Source: Pararobbsia silviterrae (GTDB lineage: Bacteria > Pseudomonadota > Gammaproteobacteria > Burkholderiales > Burkholderiaceae). From it: a stretch of DNA of 64,000 nt. The notes below the pieces were generated by a model that searched no databases, had not been told where the DNA came from, and was given only the letters and a program-made list of their open reading frames with translations. The stretch lies in assembly GCF_003628125.1 (NCBI RefSeq), contig NZ_RBZU01000007.1, positions 62,363 through 126,362 of the forward strand. The letters run 5' to 3'. Shown here one piece after another: positions 62,502 through 64,000 of this stretch (position 1 is the stretch's first letter; each line of letters opens with the position of its first letter). Made by a program: the position numbers and the translations under genes.

Positions 62502-63269
62502 GTGAAGTGTCCTACTCCATTTCGATGGACATCGGCCGCGCGGACCGATGTCGGCCTCGTGCGCGAGGTCAATGAAGACGCGTGCCTCGATCGCCCCGAA
62601 CACGGGCTCTGGGCCGTGGCCGACGGCATGGGCGGTCACGCGGTCGGCGATGTCGCAAGCCGGCTCGTCGTCGACACGCTCGGCGCGATCGAACCGGCCG
62701 CCGATCTCGTGCGCGGCGTCGCCGATGCGCGCACGCGTCTCATCGAGGCCAATCATCTGCTGCGCATCGAAGCGGCGGCGCGTCAGGTCCAGCGTATCGG
62801 CTGCACGGTCGTCGTGCTGATCGCGCGCGAACGGCAATGCGCGTTTCTCTGGGCCGGCGACAGTCGCATCTATCGATGTCGTCAGGGCCGTCTGCAACTC
62901 CTGACGCGCGACCATAGCCAGGTCGAGCAGATGAAGTCGAGGGGGCAACTGACCGACGAGCAAGCGTTGCATCATCCGGCGTTGCATCTGATTACGCGCG
63001 CGGTCGGCGCGACCGATCGGCTCGATCTCGACGAAAGCGTGGTCGATGTCGCCGACGGCGATATCTTTCTGCTCTGCAGCGACGGGCTCAGCAATGAACT
63101 GCGCGCGCAGGAAATCCTCGAGACGCTCGCGCGGCTCGACTGCCGCGCGGCGAGCGAGACGCTCGTCGATCTCGCCCTCGAACGCGGCGGACGCGACAAT
63201 ATCTCGGCCGTCGTCGTACGCGCCGACGACACCGCGACCGACAAGACCCTGTTGAATCCGGCGCTCTGA
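62502..63269 (+). CDS. PP2C-family serine/threonine phosphatase
   Basis: A 255-residue stand-alone PP2C (PppA/Stp1 type). All metal-binding motifs are present: RTDVGLVREVNEDAC, AVADGMGGHAVGD, AFLWAGDSRIYRCR, LLTRDHSQVEQM, LCSDGLSNEL and GGRDNISAVVV. It is a Mn/Mg-dependent phosphatase that often pairs with Hanks-type kinases and type VI secretion genes, none of which is visible here. GTG 62502 is chosen (AAGG upstream); a GTG at 62484 would add six residues. Confidence 0.93.
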   Translation: MKCPTPFRWTSAARTDVGLVREVNEDACLDRPEHGLWAVADGMGGHAVGDVASRLVVDTLGAIEPAADLVRGVADARTRLIEANHLLRIEAAARQVQRIGCTVVVLIARERQCAFLWAGDSRIYRCRQGRLQLLTRDHSQVEQMKSRGQLTDEQALHHPALHLITRAVGATDRLDLDESVVDVADGDIFLLCSDGLSNELRAQEILETLARLDCRAASETLVDLALERGGRDNISAVVVRADDTATDKTLLNPAL

Positions 63270-63270
63270 C

Positions 63271-63300
63271 GCTCTATGTCGCTATACGTCGCTATACGTC
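63271..63300. repeat. Three 10-bp tandem repeats after the PP2C gene
   Basis: GCTCTATGTC, GCTATACGTC, GCTATACGTC in direct tandem, starting 1 base after the PP2C stop. Confidence 0.8.
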
Positions 63301-63385
63301 GCTGCGCATCGCCGTATTTCGCTTTATATCGATCACGACACACGACCACCGCACGCCATGTCCGGCCCGGCGTCTCGTGCGGGAT

Positions 63386-64000
63386 TTATGACGGTGCACC
63401 GGGCAGCGCCGCATCGTCGTCGGACTTCGGCTCATGCGCGTGCCGGAAGTCCTTCGAATGCAATCCGTGCTTCTTGAGCAGCATTTGTAAGTGCGACCGA
63501 TTCATATCGACGCGACGCGCGAGTTCGGCCACCGTGCCGCCGACCTCCTGCAAACCGCGCTGAAGAAACGCCTTTTCGGCCTCGTCGCTCGCGGCGCGCT
63601 TGGCCTCGCTGAGCGAGGTCACCGATACGGCGCCGGCCGACACCGGGCTCGCCGCGCCCGCATGCGTCGTCATGGGACGCACGTCGACAGGCAGATGCTC
63701 GATGCTCGCGACATCGCCCGCGAGACACGATATCCGATACAGGATATTGCGCAGCTCGCGGATATTGCCCGGGTATCCGTAGTGAATCAGGAAATCGCGC
63801 AGGCGCGGCGTCAGCTTGACGGGCCTGCGTTTGAGCATGTCGGCGGCCTCGTCGCTGAAGTACGCGATCAGCAACGGGATCTCGTCGCGACGCTCGCGCA
63901 AAGGCGGCAAGCTCACATGAATGACGCTGAGCCGGTAAAACAAATCCTCGCGAAAGCGCCCTTCTTCGCTGAGCCGGCGCAGGTTCCGATTCGTCGCCGC
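63386..64000 (-). CDS. Sigma-54 interaction domain transcriptional activator, C-terminal part (partial)
   Basis: The frame stays open to the window edge, so the N-terminal sensor and most of the AAA+ domain lie outside. Seen: FREDLFYRLSVIHVSLPPLRER, YGYPGNIRELRN, the final AAA+ helices, and a C-terminal Fis-type HTH (ELARRVDMNRSHLQMLLKKHG). It is an NtrC-class activator of sigma-54 promoters. Its target and signal are unknown; the nearby PP2C and leader-peptide genes are candidates. Confidence 0.93.
   Translation of the reverse strand, partial: AATNRNLRRLSEEGRFREDLFYRLSVIHVSLPPLRERRDEIPLLIAYFSDEAADMLKRRPVKLTPRLRDFLIHYGYPGNIRELRNILYRISCLAGDVASIEHLPVDVRPMTTHAGAASPVSAGAVSVTSLSEAKRAASDEAEKAFLQRGLQEVGGTVAELARRVDMNRSHLQMLLKKHGLHSKDFRHAHEPKSDDDAALPGAPS

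Overview
The window is a high-GC chromosome segment that looks like a beta-proteobacterium of the Burkholderiaceae (Burkholderia, Paraburkholderia or Robbsia-like). The clues are the strong G/C bias at third codon positions, the mix of catabolic ABC transporters with LysR, IclR and GntR regulators, the FecI/FecR siderophore cassette, the cobD-cbiB/cobQ arrangement and the IS3, IS110 and ISNCY elements. The genus is an inference. I saw no rRNA, tRNA or CRISPR array.

Layout. 1-4475 is a CUT2-type sugar transporter operon (end of a binding protein, double ATPase, two permeases) that ends in a lactonase-like amidohydrolase and closes at a strong bidirectional terminator. 4590-6291 encodes the electron-transfer flavoprotein etfB-etfA. 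6478-9710 holds a short-chain dehydrogenase, a GntR/FCD repressor and an MFS permease, probably a second part of the sugar or sugar-acid functions. A decayed IS3 orfA fragment lies at 10076-10250, followed by a LysR regulator divergent from an NmrA-like reductase. 12436-16666 is a FecI sigma, FecR anti-sigma and TonB siderophore receptor set with a Fur box. 17431-22419 is a giant autotransporter with tandem passenger repeats. An MDR reductase/TetR pair follows.

24430-29338 is a foreign island: a truncated tyrosine integrase, an AT-rich two-gene cassette (AAA ATPase and a small coupled protein) that resembles a phage-defence or toxin unit, a frame-shifted IS110 transposase, and a complete ISNCY element sitting back-to-back with the lone end of a related element.

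30149-39577 carries a YkgJ cysteine-cluster protein, a lipoprotein serine hydrolase next to a second autotransporter, and three cobalamin late-pathway genes. 39844-42925 is a Rieske oxygenase and reductase pair with a divergent LysR gene.

42934-53918 forms one catabolic unit. An IclR regulator, identical 15-bp operator-like palindromes at both ends, a branched-chain-amino-acid-type ABC importer (with permease and both ATPases fused in one polypeptide), and shikimate-dehydrogenase-like, KstD-like flavoprotein, NIPSNAP, TIM-barrel isomerase and epimerase genes lie between. My inference is uptake and breakdown of a cyclic (perhaps hydroaromatic) acid.

54091-64000 is mixed: PPK2 polyphosphate kinase, an S4 RNA-binding protein, two unknown proteins that share one C-terminal domain, an AtoE permease, a MazG-like pyrophosphohydrolase, cytochrome b561, a stand-alone receiver protein, an LRAT-domain protein, a small double-glycine-leader peptide, a PP2C phosphatase and the end of a sigma-54 activator.
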